Positions 46,542-56,639 of a DNA stretch of 64,000 nucleotides are shown piece by piece. The notes under the pieces were generated by a model. The model was not told the origin of the DNA and did not search any database. It was given only the letters and a program-made list of their open reading frames with translations. Source of the DNA: CANHVK01 sp046304235 (lineage in GTDB: Bacteria > Bacteroidota > Bacteroidia > Flavobacteriales_D > Crocinitomicaceae); contig JBKCEW010000083.1 of NCBI GenBank assembly GCA_046304235.1, forward strand, positions 1 to 64,000, written 5' to 3'. Position 1 is the first letter of the stretch. The number at the start of each line of letters is the position of its first letter. The translations under genes and the position numbers were made by a program.

Positions 46542-47381
46542 TTATATTTTCACAAACATCGTTGGTTTTAGTGGTTTTAATGGTACATCGATACCTGAAA
46601 TCGACTCTGAATGACCCAAGAAAAAATAACCTCCGGTCTTTAAATGACTACATAATTTATTTATTACTTGTTCTTGCGTTTCTCTATCGAAATAAATCAA
46701 TACATTTCTACAAAAAATAATATCAAAATCTTTAGGTGCATTGTAAGAATTATCCATTAAGTTTAATCGAAAAAAGCGAGTTCTTGCACGTAACTGAGGT
46801 ATAATCCTAACTTGCGGATTCTCTTGATCTTTACTTCTTAATAAATATTTCTTTTTTTGAGTTAAGGGAACCACATCCACCCGATCCATTGGGTAAATAG
46901 CAGTTTTCGCTTTCTCTAAAATTCTAGATGAAATATCAGTACCTAAAATTTCAAAATCAAATTTTCTGTGTTCTTCCATAAACTCACTGATTACCATTGC
47001 AATCGTGTAAGCTTCTTCACCAGAAGAACTCGCAGAACTCCACACTTTAAAAGGTGCATTTGACTCTTTAGCTAAATATTCAGGCAATACTACCTCTCTC
47101 ATAAATTCAAAATGACCCGCTTCACGATAAAAATCGGTTTTATTCGTTGAAACAAGGTCAATCATATTGACAATCTCTTCCTCCCCTGCTTTACCGGATA
47201 AAACATATCTAGTATATTCTGTAAAAGAACTCATATTGTTTGCCTTTAACCTAGAAGCAAGCCTAGATTGTAGCATTATTTTTTTTGAAATGGGAAGTTT
47301 TATTCCATAATTGGTATAAATAAAATTACTTAACTTCTCAAAATCAACTTCGTTTAGTTGCGCTTGATTATTTTCAAACAT
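46542..47381 (-). CDS. cheR: chemotaxis protein methyltransferase CheR
   Basis: SAM-dependent receptor methyltransferase, 279 residues. An N-terminal helical domain contains NKTDFYRE. The catalytic domain has the SAM motif WSSASSSGEEAYTIAM, GTDISSRILEKA and FDIIFCRNVLIYF. It methylates glutamates of the two MCPs in the cluster, opposed by CheB. The beta-subdomain region (about 170-205) could serve in docking receptor tails, though binding to the shared NLDNDF tail is inference. Confidence 0.95.
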   Translation of the reverse strand: MFENNQAQLNEVDFEKLSNFIYTNYGIKLPISKKIMLQSRLASRLKANNMSSFTEYTRYVLSGKAGEEEIVNMIDLVSTNKTDFYREAGHFEFMREVVLPEYLAKESNAPFKVWSSASSSGEEAYTIAMVISEFMEEHRKFDFEILGTDISSRILEKAKTAIYPMDRVDVVPLTQKKKYLLRSKDQENPQVRIIPQLRARTRFFRLNLMDNSYNAPKDFDIIFCRNVLIYFDRETQEQVINKLCSHLKTGGYFFLGHSESISGIDVPLKPLKPTMFVKI

Positions 47382-47424
47382 ATTTGGTGTTCGGTCTTTA
47401 GGTTACATATAATCTTATAGAAAA

Positions 47425-49632
47425 CTAAAACCCTATAAAGTCATTATCTAAATTATCTTTTTGGTCTAAATTGATATTAATGCCTTTAATTGAAGATTTT
47501 ATGTTTGTTTGCTTTCTATTTTCGTTTTGTTTATTAACAATTTCATCTCTAAAGGTATGTTTTTTGAACGAACTGTCAAAAGTTGTTTCAATTTTAAAAA
47601 AAGCAACAGCCTCTTTTAATACCTCTGCTTGATTACTTAATTCTTCAGCGCTAGCAGCCATTTCTTCAGCAGTTGTTGCGTTTTCTTGAACCACTACATT
47701 TAAATTTTGTATTGCATTGTTTATTTGATCCGCACCAGCGCTTTGTTCTGTGCTTGAAGCGGTGATTTCTTGTATCAAGTCTGAAGTCTTTTGAATATTT
47801 GGAACAACTTCAGTCAACATTTCACCTGATTTTAAAGCAATATCAACACTTTTTGCAGATACCTCATCGATTTCCGTAGCAGCAACTTGAGAACGCTCTG
47901 CTAACTTTCTTACTTCAGCAGCAACAACAGCAAACCCACGCCCATGTTCTCCAGCACGTGCAGCTTCTACAGCAGCATTCAATGCTAATAGATTAGTCTG
48001 TCTTGAGATTTCTCCAATGATAGAAATTTTAGAAGCAATCGTTTTCATCGAGTTTACTGTCTCGATAACAGAATCTTTACTAACTTGTATTTCTTTAGCA
48101 GCCTGAACTGAAATTTTCTCAGTTTGACGAGAGTTACTCGAATTTTGTTGAATATTAGCCGTCATTTCTTCCATAGAAGAAGAAATCTCTTCAACTGAAC
48201 TAGCTTGATTAGTAGCACCTGAAGATAACTGTGTTGCAGAGGACGCGATTTGAGCACTCGCTGAAACAATATTTTGAGAATTTGCAATCACCGTTGCCAT
48301 TAACTGGCTTAATTTTTCTAACGTCTCATTCAAAGACTCGCCCATTTCTTTTAATTCACCTTGTGAATCAATAGAATAACGTTGGGTTAAATCACCTGAT
48401 GACATAGAACCAATTACACGACTAACTTCAGAAGCAGCAGCTTTAGTAGCTAATTCAGCTTCTTTTTGATTAGTGATATCAGTTGCCAATTTAATAATCT
48501 TGGTAATTCTTCCCATTTCATCCTTAACAGCTGTATACACTGCTTCAATCCAAACTTTTTGACCATTTCTTGTTATTCTAACAAATTGTCCTTTTTTATC
48601 AATTCCTATGGCTAAATCTTCCCAAAAACGAGTGTATTCATTCGAATTGACAAAATTAGCTTCACAGAAAATACGATGATGCTTCCCTTGAATATCACTT
48701 AATGTATAACCTAACGTATTTAAGAAATTTTCATTAGCAGAAATAATATTTCCTTTTGGATCAAATTCAATGAATGCATATGATTTGTTAATCGCGTTAA
48801 CAATTCCTTCCGCTTCTTGTTTTTCATAGGTTTGTAGTGTACTGTCGTAACGAACGCCTATGTATTTGACTGGTTTACCATTTTCACCTAAAACTGGTGC
48901 AAATACACCATCAACATAATAAGGTGTACCATCTTTTTTACGGTTTTTAACCGGACCTCTAAAAAGTTCTCCCCTGGTAATTGTTGCCCATAACTCTCTA
49001 AATACATCTTTAGACATATCCGGATGCCTAACAATATTTTGATTAGCACCGATTAATTCCTCACGCTTATATTGAGAAACCTCACAATGTTTATCATTAA
49101 CATAGGTAATATTTCCTTTTAAATCAACTTCTGAAACAATACACATTTCATCGACTAACTTCATACGAGTATCGATTTCTCTTTTTAGTTGTGCTATGTC
49201 CTGATTATTTTCTTTTTGTTTTTGAATAAAACTTTCAATAATTGTAACAAACTTGTTTTTTGATTTAATACTTGATTTTAACTCCAAAGGATTGTCAATA
49301 TTTTCAGAAACAAGATTAATAAAAGAAAGATTTTCTTCAAGTTGAATTAACTCATTCTTTATATTTTTCTGAAAAAAAGAAGATTTAAATTTTAGTGGAG
49401 TTTTTACACCTTTTTTTGTAGCATCAAAAAGCACAGACATATCTAATTCAATCCCTTTCCTTTCTTTTATGTTGGTGATAATAATTAATAGTGATAATAA
49501 AATATTCGCCAAAAGGGTGCTTGAAGCAATTATTAAAACTAATTGAGAAACAGGTAATAGAAAAATTCCAACTAATCCAACGATACTTATAAACAGCGAA
49601 AAGATGCTAATAGAGTTTGAGACTTTATTCAT
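47425..49632 (-). CDS. methyl-accepting chemotaxis protein with two PAS domains
   Basis: 735 residues. Two adjacent hydrophobic helices (about 5-53) leave almost no periplasmic loop, so sensing is cytoplasmic. PAS1 (about 160-275) is Aer-like with YVNDKHCEVS and the RHPDMS motif near residue 203. PAS2 (about 285-395) is BdlA-like with GKHHRIFCEA. A HAMP-like linker leads to the signalling coiled coil whose tip QTNLLALNAAVEAARAGEHG lies near residue 547. The tail ends DNLDNDFIGF. Likely an energy, redox or oxygen receptor; the ligand is inferred. Confidence 0.92.
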   Translation of the reverse strand: MNKVSNSISIFSLFISIVGLVGIFLLPVSQLVLIIASSTLLANILLSLLIIITNIKERKGIELDMSVLFDATKKGVKTPLKFKSSFFQKNIKNELIQLEENLSFINLVSENIDNPLELKSSIKSKNKFVTIIESFIQKQKENNQDIAQLKREIDTRMKLVDEMCIVSEVDLKGNITYVNDKHCEVSQYKREELIGANQNIVRHPDMSKDVFRELWATITRGELFRGPVKNRKKDGTPYYVDGVFAPVLGENGKPVKYIGVRYDSTLQTYEKQEAEGIVNAINKSYAFIEFDPKGNIISANENFLNTLGYTLSDIQGKHHRIFCEANFVNSNEYTRFWEDLAIGIDKKGQFVRITRNGQKVWIEAVYTAVKDEMGRITKIIKLATDITNQKEAELATKAAASEVSRVIGSMSSGDLTQRYSIDSQGELKEMGESLNETLEKLSQLMATVIANSQNIVSASAQIASSATQLSSGATNQASSVEEISSSMEEMTANIQQNSSNSRQTEKISVQAAKEIQVSKDSVIETVNSMKTIASKISIIGEISRQTNLLALNAAVEAARAGEHGRGFAVVAAEVRKLAERSQVAATEIDEVSAKSVDIALKSGEMLTEVVPNIQKTSDLIQEITASSTEQSAGADQINNAIQNLNVVVQENATTAEEMAASAEELSNQAEVLKEAVAFFKIETTFDSSFKKHTFRDEIVNKQNENRKQTNIKSSIKGININLDQKDNLDNDFIGF

Positions 49633-49723
49633 GGCAAAAGATTTTGTATGTTTTTAAATTTAATACTTTTTGATAAAAGAATTAAGATTTAAAACAATTT
49701 TTACGTTGATATGTTTAAGCAAA

Positions 49724-50977
49724 TCAATACAATACGCCTTTATGCGAATAAAATCTTATCATAAATACAATTGAATTATTTCCTCGATTACCAGCTATAT
49801 CATTTACAAATTGAACACAAGGCTGTATATTAAAGTTCTCGTTAACAAAATTATAGTTTAACTCAATATTAGACTCATTAATGTAATATCCTTTCTTATC
49901 AACTAATCCTTTACTGAAAAATGGAGATGCAAAACCTACAGATAAAATATCATTATCTCTTTTAGGAAATAGTCCTTTGTATGAGAAACCAATTCCAGTG
50001 TAATAATTAAAAATATTATAATCCCCGGGAGAGAAACCTAAATCAACAAACGAATAAAGTCCTTGAGATGAATCTTTTTTTTCCGAAAATAGAAGTTTAT
50101 CCATGATAAAATAAGCTCCAAAATTCACATGGTTTTTAGTAGAATCTGATTTGTTATAATTGGTAAATCGTAACGACTTCGAACCCGAATGCATCCAAAC
50201 ACCCAATTTTACATCTGACTTTAAAATATCATCAACATAATTACCTCTAGAAATTTCATTTATAAAAAATAAACCTCCATCCTTTAATGTTTCAACATAT
50301 TTAGTAGAGTGCGGATTTGTTAAATGATTTCCTCCTACTCCCTGTGCAATTGCTGTGCGATAAGATACCTTTTCATTAATATTATATTCAAATCTTGCAG
50401 ATAGATTTGTAAAAGGAAACGTAGAAAATGAAGGTACATTGTAAGCAATCGTCGGTTGTAATCCAAAAGAAGAATTTATAAAATTCAACCCAATGTTTGA
50501 AAAAGCAAAATCAGTATTCAAATCACACTGACCTAGTAATAACCTACCTTTTTTGAAAAAATGTTGATAATACAAATTATAAATAAATGTTCTATAATTT
50601 AATTGACCGTTACCTATGTGTACGTGATTGTTAGTATCGGGGAATGACTCAATATTATCAAACATTTGATAGTCTCCTAAATAATCAGTCGTTGGATTAT
50701 CTCCGTATGAATTCAAAACATATACAGAGAACATCCCATTTTTCCACCAGTTATTTTCTTTGGTAAATGTGGTTAATTGCACCCCATTTACCCCAAGAAA
50801 CATCGGTTTTCTGATCGTGTTAATTTTGGCTATATCTGTAATATTCATTACATAGCCATGTATTTTGAACCCTTCGGAAACAAAATCTTTAGATAAACTA
50901 TCCGCTTCTTGGGAAAATGAACTAAAACTTACTAATATGAAAATTAAAATGAAAATTAATTTAGATAACAATCTCAT
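49724..50977 (-). CDS. OprB-like outer-membrane porin
   Basis: About 417 residues with a signal peptide (MRLLSKLIFILIFILVSFSSFSQ) from the ATG at 50977; an upstream ATG (50998) lies inside the preceding MCP gene. The mature protein has amphipathic strands and features of carbohydrate-selective OprB porins (WWKNGMFSVYVLNSYGDNPT, IGNGQLNYRTFIYNLYYQH, FVDLGFSPGDYNIFNYYTGI). It sits between two MCP genes, an unexpected place for a porin, and could admit a ligand for the periplasmic domain of the upstream MCP. Confidence 0.65.
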   Translation of the reverse strand: MRLLSKLIFILIFILVSFSSFSQEADSLSKDFVSEGFKIHGYVMNITDIAKINTIRKPMFLGVNGVQLTTFTKENNWWKNGMFSVYVLNSYGDNPTTDYLGDYQMFDNIESFPDTNNHVHIGNGQLNYRTFIYNLYYQHFFKKGRLLLGQCDLNTDFAFSNIGLNFINSSFGLQPTIAYNVPSFSTFPFTNLSARFEYNINEKVSYRTAIAQGVGGNHLTNPHSTKYVETLKDGGLFFINEISRGNYVDDILKSDVKLGVWMHSGSKSLRFTNYNKSDSTKNHVNFGAYFIMDKLLFSEKKDSSQGLYSFVDLGFSPGDYNIFNYYTGIGFSYKGLFPKRDNDILSVGFASPFFSKGLVDKKGYYINESNIELNYNFVNENFNIQPCVQFVNDIAGNRGNNSIVFMIRFYSHKGVLY

Positions 50978-50978
50978 A

Positions 50979-53957
50979 TTAAAATTCCATAAAATCATTA
51001 TCTAAGTTATCTGCACCACCAAGGCTAATATTTACACCACCTGAACCAGTTGATCTAGTTTCTGATTGTTTTGGTTTTATAATTTTAGACTCAACTATCG
51101 CAGGTTTAGCATGCATAACTGGTTTTGAGCTTTTAACATTTGACATTTTTGAAGAAAATCCATCTTCCATTCCCTCAATTTTAAAGAATGAAATCGCCTC
51201 TTTTAAACTTCCTGCTTGCGCACTTAATTCTTCAGCACCTGCAGCCATTTGTTCTGCAGTAGCAGCATTTTCTTGTACCACCATGTTTAAGTTTTGGATT
51301 GCGTTGTTGATTTGTTCAGATCCAGAACTTTGTTCATTCGAAGAAGCCGTAATTTCCATTACTAAATCAGCAGTTTTTTGGATATTTGGAACAACTTCGT
51401 TCAACATTTCACCCGATTTTTGAGCTATATGAACACTTTTTGCAGATACCTCATCAATTTCTGTTGCTGCCATTTGAGACCTTTCAGCCAACTTTCTAAC
51501 TTCAGCTGCAACCACAGCAAAACCTCTACCATGCTCACCTGCACGTGCCGCTTCAACCGCTGCGTTTAATGCAAGTAAGTTTGTTTGTCTTGAAATTTCA
51601 CCAATGATTGAAATTTTAGAAGCAATCAACTTCATAGAAGATTCTGTTTCACTAACTGAATCCTTACTTTCAATAATATCGTTAGCTGCTTTTGAAGCGA
51701 TTTTTTCAGTTTGTCTTGAGTTACTCGTATTCTGTTGGATGTTTGCAGTCATCTCTTCCATAGAAGAAGAAATTTCCTCTACTGAACTCGCTTGATTCGT
51801 TGCACCTTCAGATAATTGCTGTGCTGAATTTGCCATTTCAATACTAGCAGAAGAAATATTCATTGTATTTTCCATTACTCTTGCAAGTAAAGAGTTTAAT
51901 ACCTCTATTGTTTTATTTAACGAGTCACCCATTACTTTCAATTCACCTTTAGAAAAAATTGAATAACGTTGCGTTAAATCTCCTTCAGCTAATGCTTTAA
52001 TGACACGACTAACCTCTTCAGCAGCCATTTGAGTTTCAATTTCCCCTTCTTTTTGCGCAATTAATACTTCGATGGTAGCATTTAATGCATCTCCCATTTG
52101 TTTTAATTCTGCTTCAGACAAAATAGAATACTTTTGGGATAAATCTCCCATAGAAAGGGCATTTAAGACTCTCATTACTTCATTCGTTGCTTTTTGCGTT
52201 GCATCAGCAGCGTTTGTCGCAGCAGTAACATCCGTTGCAATTTTAATCACTTTCACAACACGACCCATTTCATCTTTTACTGGAGAATAAACAGATTGTA
52301 ACCAAACTGCATTGCCATTTTTAGTAAAGCGTTTGTATAAACCACTTTGAGCTATACCTGAAGCTAAAGTTTCCCAAAAACGAGCGTATTCACTTGAATT
52401 TGCATAAGCAGGTTCAACAAAAGTTCTGTGGTGTTTTCCAACGATTTCAGCTAAATTATATCCCATTGTTGTTTGGAAAATATCATTCGCTGTAACTATA
52501 TTCCCTTTTGTATCAAACTCTATGAAAGCAAACGATGTATTGATAGCATTTACTACTCCTTCTGCCGCTTGTTTTTCAAAAGTTTCCTCTGTATTTTCAT
52601 AACGAACACCCAAGTATTTGATTGGTTTTCCATTAGCTCCTAATACAGGTGCGAAAATTCCATCTACGTAATACGGTGTGCCATCTTTTTTACGGTTTTT
52701 CACAGGACCTCTAAACATTTGACCTCTACCAATCGTAGCCCAAAGTTCTTTAAATACCTCTTTCGACATATCAGGGTGTCTTACCATATTCTGATTAGAA
52801 CCAATTAATTCTTCTCTTGTATATTGAGAAACTTCACAATGTTTGTCGTTTACATAGGTAATATAACCTCTCAAATCTGTTTCAGAAACGATACACAATT
52901 CATCCATTAATTTCACGCGTGCTTCAATTTCTCTTGAATTTTGTTCAGCATCTTCTTTAGTTTTTAATAAGTTCGTTTTCATATTCAATAAAGCAGTCCC
53001 TAACTCATCTTTCGAACTTAATAATTCATAATGTGCGTTTAAGTTACCATTTCCGATTTCCGTAGCAAACACTTTTGCTTTTCTTAATCCATCAATCATT
53101 TTAGAAACAGACAATAATAAACCGCTCAATTTTCCATTAGAACTTGTCACATTAACGGCTAAATTACCTTGTGAAACTTCTTGAATGTAGTTTGCTACAA
53201 CACTTGGGTCTTCTCCTAAAATAGATGTAATAGAATTAACGATTAATCTTGCAAAAAAGATACCAACACCTATACTACCAAGTGCTATAACCGCTAATAA
53301 AATATTAGCAAATGCCGTAAAATCATTCGCAGCATCTAAAGAACTTTGTGTAATCGCTGCTGCTGTAGTTTCTAAAGAACCAATTTTATCAGCTAATTCA
53401 TCATTTAATTGGTCAAACTTGTGGTCTGCGTTTTCCGCTTCAGCATTTGTGTTTTTTAATACATTTAGTGTATATTCAGTTGGTTTTAAGTTTTCAGTAT
53501 TAATTCTTAAAAGACTTTTTTCCTCAATCACTTTCATTAAGGGCAATAATTGCTCTTGATAAAATGTAGCTGATGTATTTACTTGGTCTTTAACTTGTGA
53601 TTTTTCAGTTGTGAAATCATCACCCCAATTTTCGTCTTCAACAATTTTTTGCAAATCTGTGATGTTTTTTTCAAACTCTGACTTTGCATTTAAGTGGTTT
53701 TCTTGTGGAAATTTAGCCTCTTCTAACGAAGATGCAGCTAAAAATTCCATCACCATTTGTTGATCCCAACGAAGGGCGTATTTAATATTTTTTACAGCAA
53801 CAGTAATATCATTTGATTTTGAAATATTGTCTTTGTATTCATTCGTTTTTGATTGATTAATCAATTGACTAACAGCCATAAGTACTAAAAGTACTATCAC
53901 AATAGAAAAACTATAAGTTAATTGTTTTCTAATTGGCATTTGTTTGAATTTATTCAT
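50979..53957 (-). CDS. methyl-accepting chemotaxis protein with periplasmic four-helix domain, HAMP and two PAS domains
   Basis: 992 residues: TM1 (about 12-28), a periplasmic helical-bundle sensor (about 30-210), TM2 (about 215-240), HAMP-like segments, Aer-like PAS1 (about 350-465, RHPDMS near 394), BdlA-like PAS2 (about 475-585, GKHHRTFVEP), two further HAMP-like units (SMGDLSQKYSI, AEGDLTQRYSI) and the signalling domain with tip QTNLLALNAAVEAARAGEHG near 800. The tail ends DNLDNDFMEF. It follows cheW and is probably the main transmembrane receptor of the array. Confidence 0.93.
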   Translation of the reverse strand: MNKFKQMPIRKQLTYSFSIVIVLLVLMAVSQLINQSKTNEYKDNISKSNDITVAVKNIKYALRWDQQMVMEFLAASSLEEAKFPQENHLNAKSEFEKNITDLQKIVEDENWGDDFTTEKSQVKDQVNTSATFYQEQLLPLMKVIEEKSLLRINTENLKPTEYTLNVLKNTNAEAENADHKFDQLNDELADKIGSLETTAAAITQSSLDAANDFTAFANILLAVIALGSIGVGIFFARLIVNSITSILGEDPSVVANYIQEVSQGNLAVNVTSSNGKLSGLLLSVSKMIDGLRKAKVFATEIGNGNLNAHYELLSSKDELGTALLNMKTNLLKTKEDAEQNSREIEARVKLMDELCIVSETDLRGYITYVNDKHCEVSQYTREELIGSNQNMVRHPDMSKEVFKELWATIGRGQMFRGPVKNRKKDGTPYYVDGIFAPVLGANGKPIKYLGVRYENTEETFEKQAAEGVVNAINTSFAFIEFDTKGNIVTANDIFQTTMGYNLAEIVGKHHRTFVEPAYANSSEYARFWETLASGIAQSGLYKRFTKNGNAVWLQSVYSPVKDEMGRVVKVIKIATDVTAATNAADATQKATNEVMRVLNALSMGDLSQKYSILSEAELKQMGDALNATIEVLIAQKEGEIETQMAAEEVSRVIKALAEGDLTQRYSIFSKGELKVMGDSLNKTIEVLNSLLARVMENTMNISSASIEMANSAQQLSEGATNQASSVEEISSSMEEMTANIQQNTSNSRQTEKIASKAANDIIESKDSVSETESSMKLIASKISIIGEISRQTNLLALNAAVEAARAGEHGRGFAVVAAEVRKLAERSQMAATEIDEVSAKSVHIAQKSGEMLNEVVPNIQKTADLVMEITASSNEQSSGSEQINNAIQNLNMVVQENAATAEQMAAGAEELSAQAGSLKEAISFFKIEGMEDGFSSKMSNVKSSKPVMHAKPAIVESKIIKPKQSETRSTGSGGVNISLGGADNLDNDFMEF

Positions 53958-53985
53958 GGTTTATTTATTTTGGGTTGGGTAGTTA

Positions 53986-54507
53986 CTAATTTTCTTCTTT
54001 CTGAGTATCTCTAAATTCACTTATTGACTCTAAATCATTACTAGAGAATACTTTATCAATATCAAGAACCATTATGAAATGATCGTCTTCTTGAATCATA
54101 CCTTGTATATAATCCGCTCTATAACGAGTAGCAATGGTTGGTGCTGCTTTGATTTTGTCTGTACTAAATTCAAACACTTCAGAAACAGAATCTACCAAGG
54201 CTCCAACTTGAATTAATTCATCATTAGATAAAACGCTTACAACCAAAATACATGTATTAATGGTATATTCAATTGGTGTCATCCCAAATTTAATTCGGGT
54301 ATCGATTACAGGTAGTACAGCACCTCTTAAATTGATAACACCTACCAAAAAATTAGGTGCTTGAGGTACTCTTGTAATTTTTGGAACTTCTAGTATCTCC
54401 ATGATTTTCATCACAGGAATAGTGAAACTTTCATTATCAAGCTTAAAGGATAAGAATGATTGTGTTTCAACTGAAGTAACTTTTTCTTTGTTTAACTCGG
54501 TACTCAT
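53986..54507 (-). CDS. cheW: chemotaxis coupling protein CheW
   Basis: 173 residues with a single CheW/SH3-like domain: FLSFKLDNESFTIPVMKIME, the receptor-binding VPQAPNFLVGVINLRGAVLP motif and VIDTRIKFGM. A Lys/Glu-rich extension of about 25 residues precedes the domain. It couples CheA to the MCPs encoded downstream. The ATG overlaps the cheA stop by 4 bases. Confidence 0.95.
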   Translation of the reverse strand: MSTELNKEKVTSVETQSFLSFKLDNESFTIPVMKIMEILEVPKITRVPQAPNFLVGVINLRGAVLPVIDTRIKFGMTPIEYTINTCILVVSVLSNDELIQVGALVDSVSEVFEFSTDKIKAAPTIATRYRADYIQGMIQEDDHFIMVLDIDKVFSSNDLESISEFRDTQKEEN

Positions 54508-56639
54508 GACTTCATTTCGTATTTAACATGTTCTGTATATAAATCAATTATTTTATGGCTATCCATCACCAAAGCAATCGAACCATCTCCTAGGATGGTA
54601 GCGCCAGATATAAAATCTTGATTTTTGTAATATTTTCCAATTGGTTTTACCACAGCTTGGTATTCTCCAACAATGTGATCGACACTAATTCCAACTTTTC
54701 TGTCTGCATCACTCACTACAATAATTTGAGATTTTTCAGAACCAGATAAAGGAGAATATCCAAATTCTTTGCGAATATTAATAAATGGAATTTGCTTGTC
54801 ATCTAAAACAAGTAATTCATTGAAATTATTCATCATCTGTTTATTGTCTACCTCATAACATTTATCTACTACAGACAATGGAATGATGTAATACACATCA
54901 GCTACATCAACCAACAAACCATCTATAATAGAAAGACTTAAAGGTAACTTAATTGTTAAAGTAGTTCCAACGTTTACTTTAGACTCGACAAGTATAGAAC
55001 CTTTCAATTCCGTAATATTTCTTTTCACCACATCCATTCCAACTCCTCTTCCAGAAATATCTGTTACAACCGCTGCTGTAGAAAATCCAGGGTAAAAAAT
55101 AAAATCAAATATTTCTTTGTCTGAAAGAACATCATCCGGTTTCATAAACCCTTTGCTAATAGCTTTTTCACGAATCACTTCGGAATCAATTCCTTTACCG
55201 TCATCAATAATCTGAATATAAACGGAGATACCTGAATAAAATGCTTTTAGTTTAACTGTTCCTTTTCTTGGTTTTCCTAATTTTTCCCTTGTTTCAGGCA
55301 ATTCTAACCCATGATCCAAACTATTACGAATAATATGCATCAAGGGATCTGTCAATGTTTCAATAATTGACTTATCTAATTCTGTTTCACCCCCTTCGGT
55401 AACAAATTGTACTTCTTTATTCAACGCTAATGAAACATCACGTACCAATCGTTGGAAACGACCAAACATATTGTTAATAGGTACCAAGGTCATACCAAAA
55501 GCGATATCTCTTAATCGACGAGATAATTTTTCAATGTTTTCTGAAATTATTTCTAATTCAGGTGTTTCATATTTTTGATTGTATAAAGTCAATGATGCCT
55601 GTGTTGTAACCAATTCACTCACAAGATTCATTAATTCATCCAATTTATCAGACGAAACTCGAATACTTGAAACAACTTTTTCTTTAACTAAAGGAGAGTT
55701 AGTTACGGGAACATCCGACTTAATCCCTTCTATTTTAGAATCTTCATTAATTTGATTTTCAATATTCTCAACCTGTTCTTGAATAGTAGAATTTGTGTTT
55801 TCAATAGAAACTCCAAAATCAGTTACAAGTTGACTAATTAATTCAACCGAAATCAATTTTTCTGAAAGAATTAATTCATTGACTTTTTGATTAAATGAAT
55901 CATTCGAAATCAAATCAATACAAGGATATTCAGTAACGATAATATGTGCACTCATTTCTGCAAATACAAACACATCATTTACTTGACTAACTTGAGCATC
56001 CGTTTCTAAAAAAATATCCCAAGAAGTAAGACATTTGGTTGGATCAAAGGATGAAATATCGTCAACAGTCTTAACGTGAGGAATTACAATCGTTTTACCT
56101 AGTTGCGCAATTTCAGCAATTAATAGGAGTGGATTTGAACCATCAAGTAAAAAAGTTTCTTCAGGTTCAAAAGAAATATGAATCGTTCTATTTTTACCAT
56201 CTAAACTATTAGAATCCTTACTTACATTTTCCTCTGTTACCGTTTTAGTATCAACGACACCATTCACGTGAATTAGTGCATGTATACGTTGTATTAATTC
56301 AGCATGATTTTTTTTATTGTCAGCATCTTCTAATTCTGAATCAATAATAATTTTATTTAAGTGGTCAAATGATGCTAATGTAGTGTTTAGAATCTCTTTA
56401 GACAATGTCATTTCACCTTGTCTAATTTTATCGTAGATAGTTTCTAAATCGTGAACAAATTCTGCAATAACAGCAAGACCAAACATACTACTGTTCCCTT
56501 TCAAGGTATGCATTACTCTAAAGACTTGCTCAATATTTGATTTGTCACTTGGATTATCTTCCAAAGACAAGAGAGAAACCTCTAGATTTTCAAGTAGCTC
56601 ATTCGCTTCCTGAATGTATATGGCTTTCATTTGATCCAT
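54504..56639 (-). CDS. cheA: chemotaxis histidine kinase CheA
   Basis: 711 residues: P1 Hpt domain with His44 (VFRVMHTLKGNSSMFGL), a middle domain (about 150-240) as in alternative CheA proteins, a linker, P3 dimerisation helices (about 325-385), P4 ATPase with HIIRNSLDHG (435-444), DDGKGID (479-485) and GRGVGMD (530-536), and P5 CheW-like regulatory domain (about 565-705). It supplies phosphate to CheB, the two CheY proteins and possibly the receiver-PP2C. The start codon overlaps the cheY stop by 1 base. Confidence 0.96.
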   Translation of the reverse strand: MDQMKAIYIQEANELLENLEVSLLSLEDNPSDKSNIEQVFRVMHTLKGNSSMFGLAVIAEFVHDLETIYDKIRQGEMTLSKEILNTTLASFDHLNKIIIDSELEDADNKKNHAELIQRIHALIHVNGVVDTKTVTEENVSKDSNSLDGKNRTIHISFEPEETFLLDGSNPLLLIAEIAQLGKTIVIPHVKTVDDISSFDPTKCLTSWDIFLETDAQVSQVNDVFVFAEMSAHIIVTEYPCIDLISNDSFNQKVNELILSEKLISVELISQLVTDFGVSIENTNSTIQEQVENIENQINEDSKIEGIKSDVPVTNSPLVKEKVVSSIRVSSDKLDELMNLVSELVTTQASLTLYNQKYETPELEIISENIEKLSRRLRDIAFGMTLVPINNMFGRFQRLVRDVSLALNKEVQFVTEGGETELDKSIIETLTDPLMHIIRNSLDHGLELPETREKLGKPRKGTVKLKAFYSGISVYIQIIDDGKGIDSEVIREKAISKGFMKPDDVLSDKEIFDFIFYPGFSTAAVVTDISGRGVGMDVVKRNITELKGSILVESKVNVGTTLTIKLPLSLSIIDGLLVDVADVYYIIPLSVVDKCYEVDNKQMMNNFNELLVLDDKQIPFINIRKEFGYSPLSGSEKSQIIVVSDADRKVGISVDHIVGEYQAVVKPIGKYYKNQDFISGATILGDGSIALVMDSHKIIDLYTEHVKYEMKS

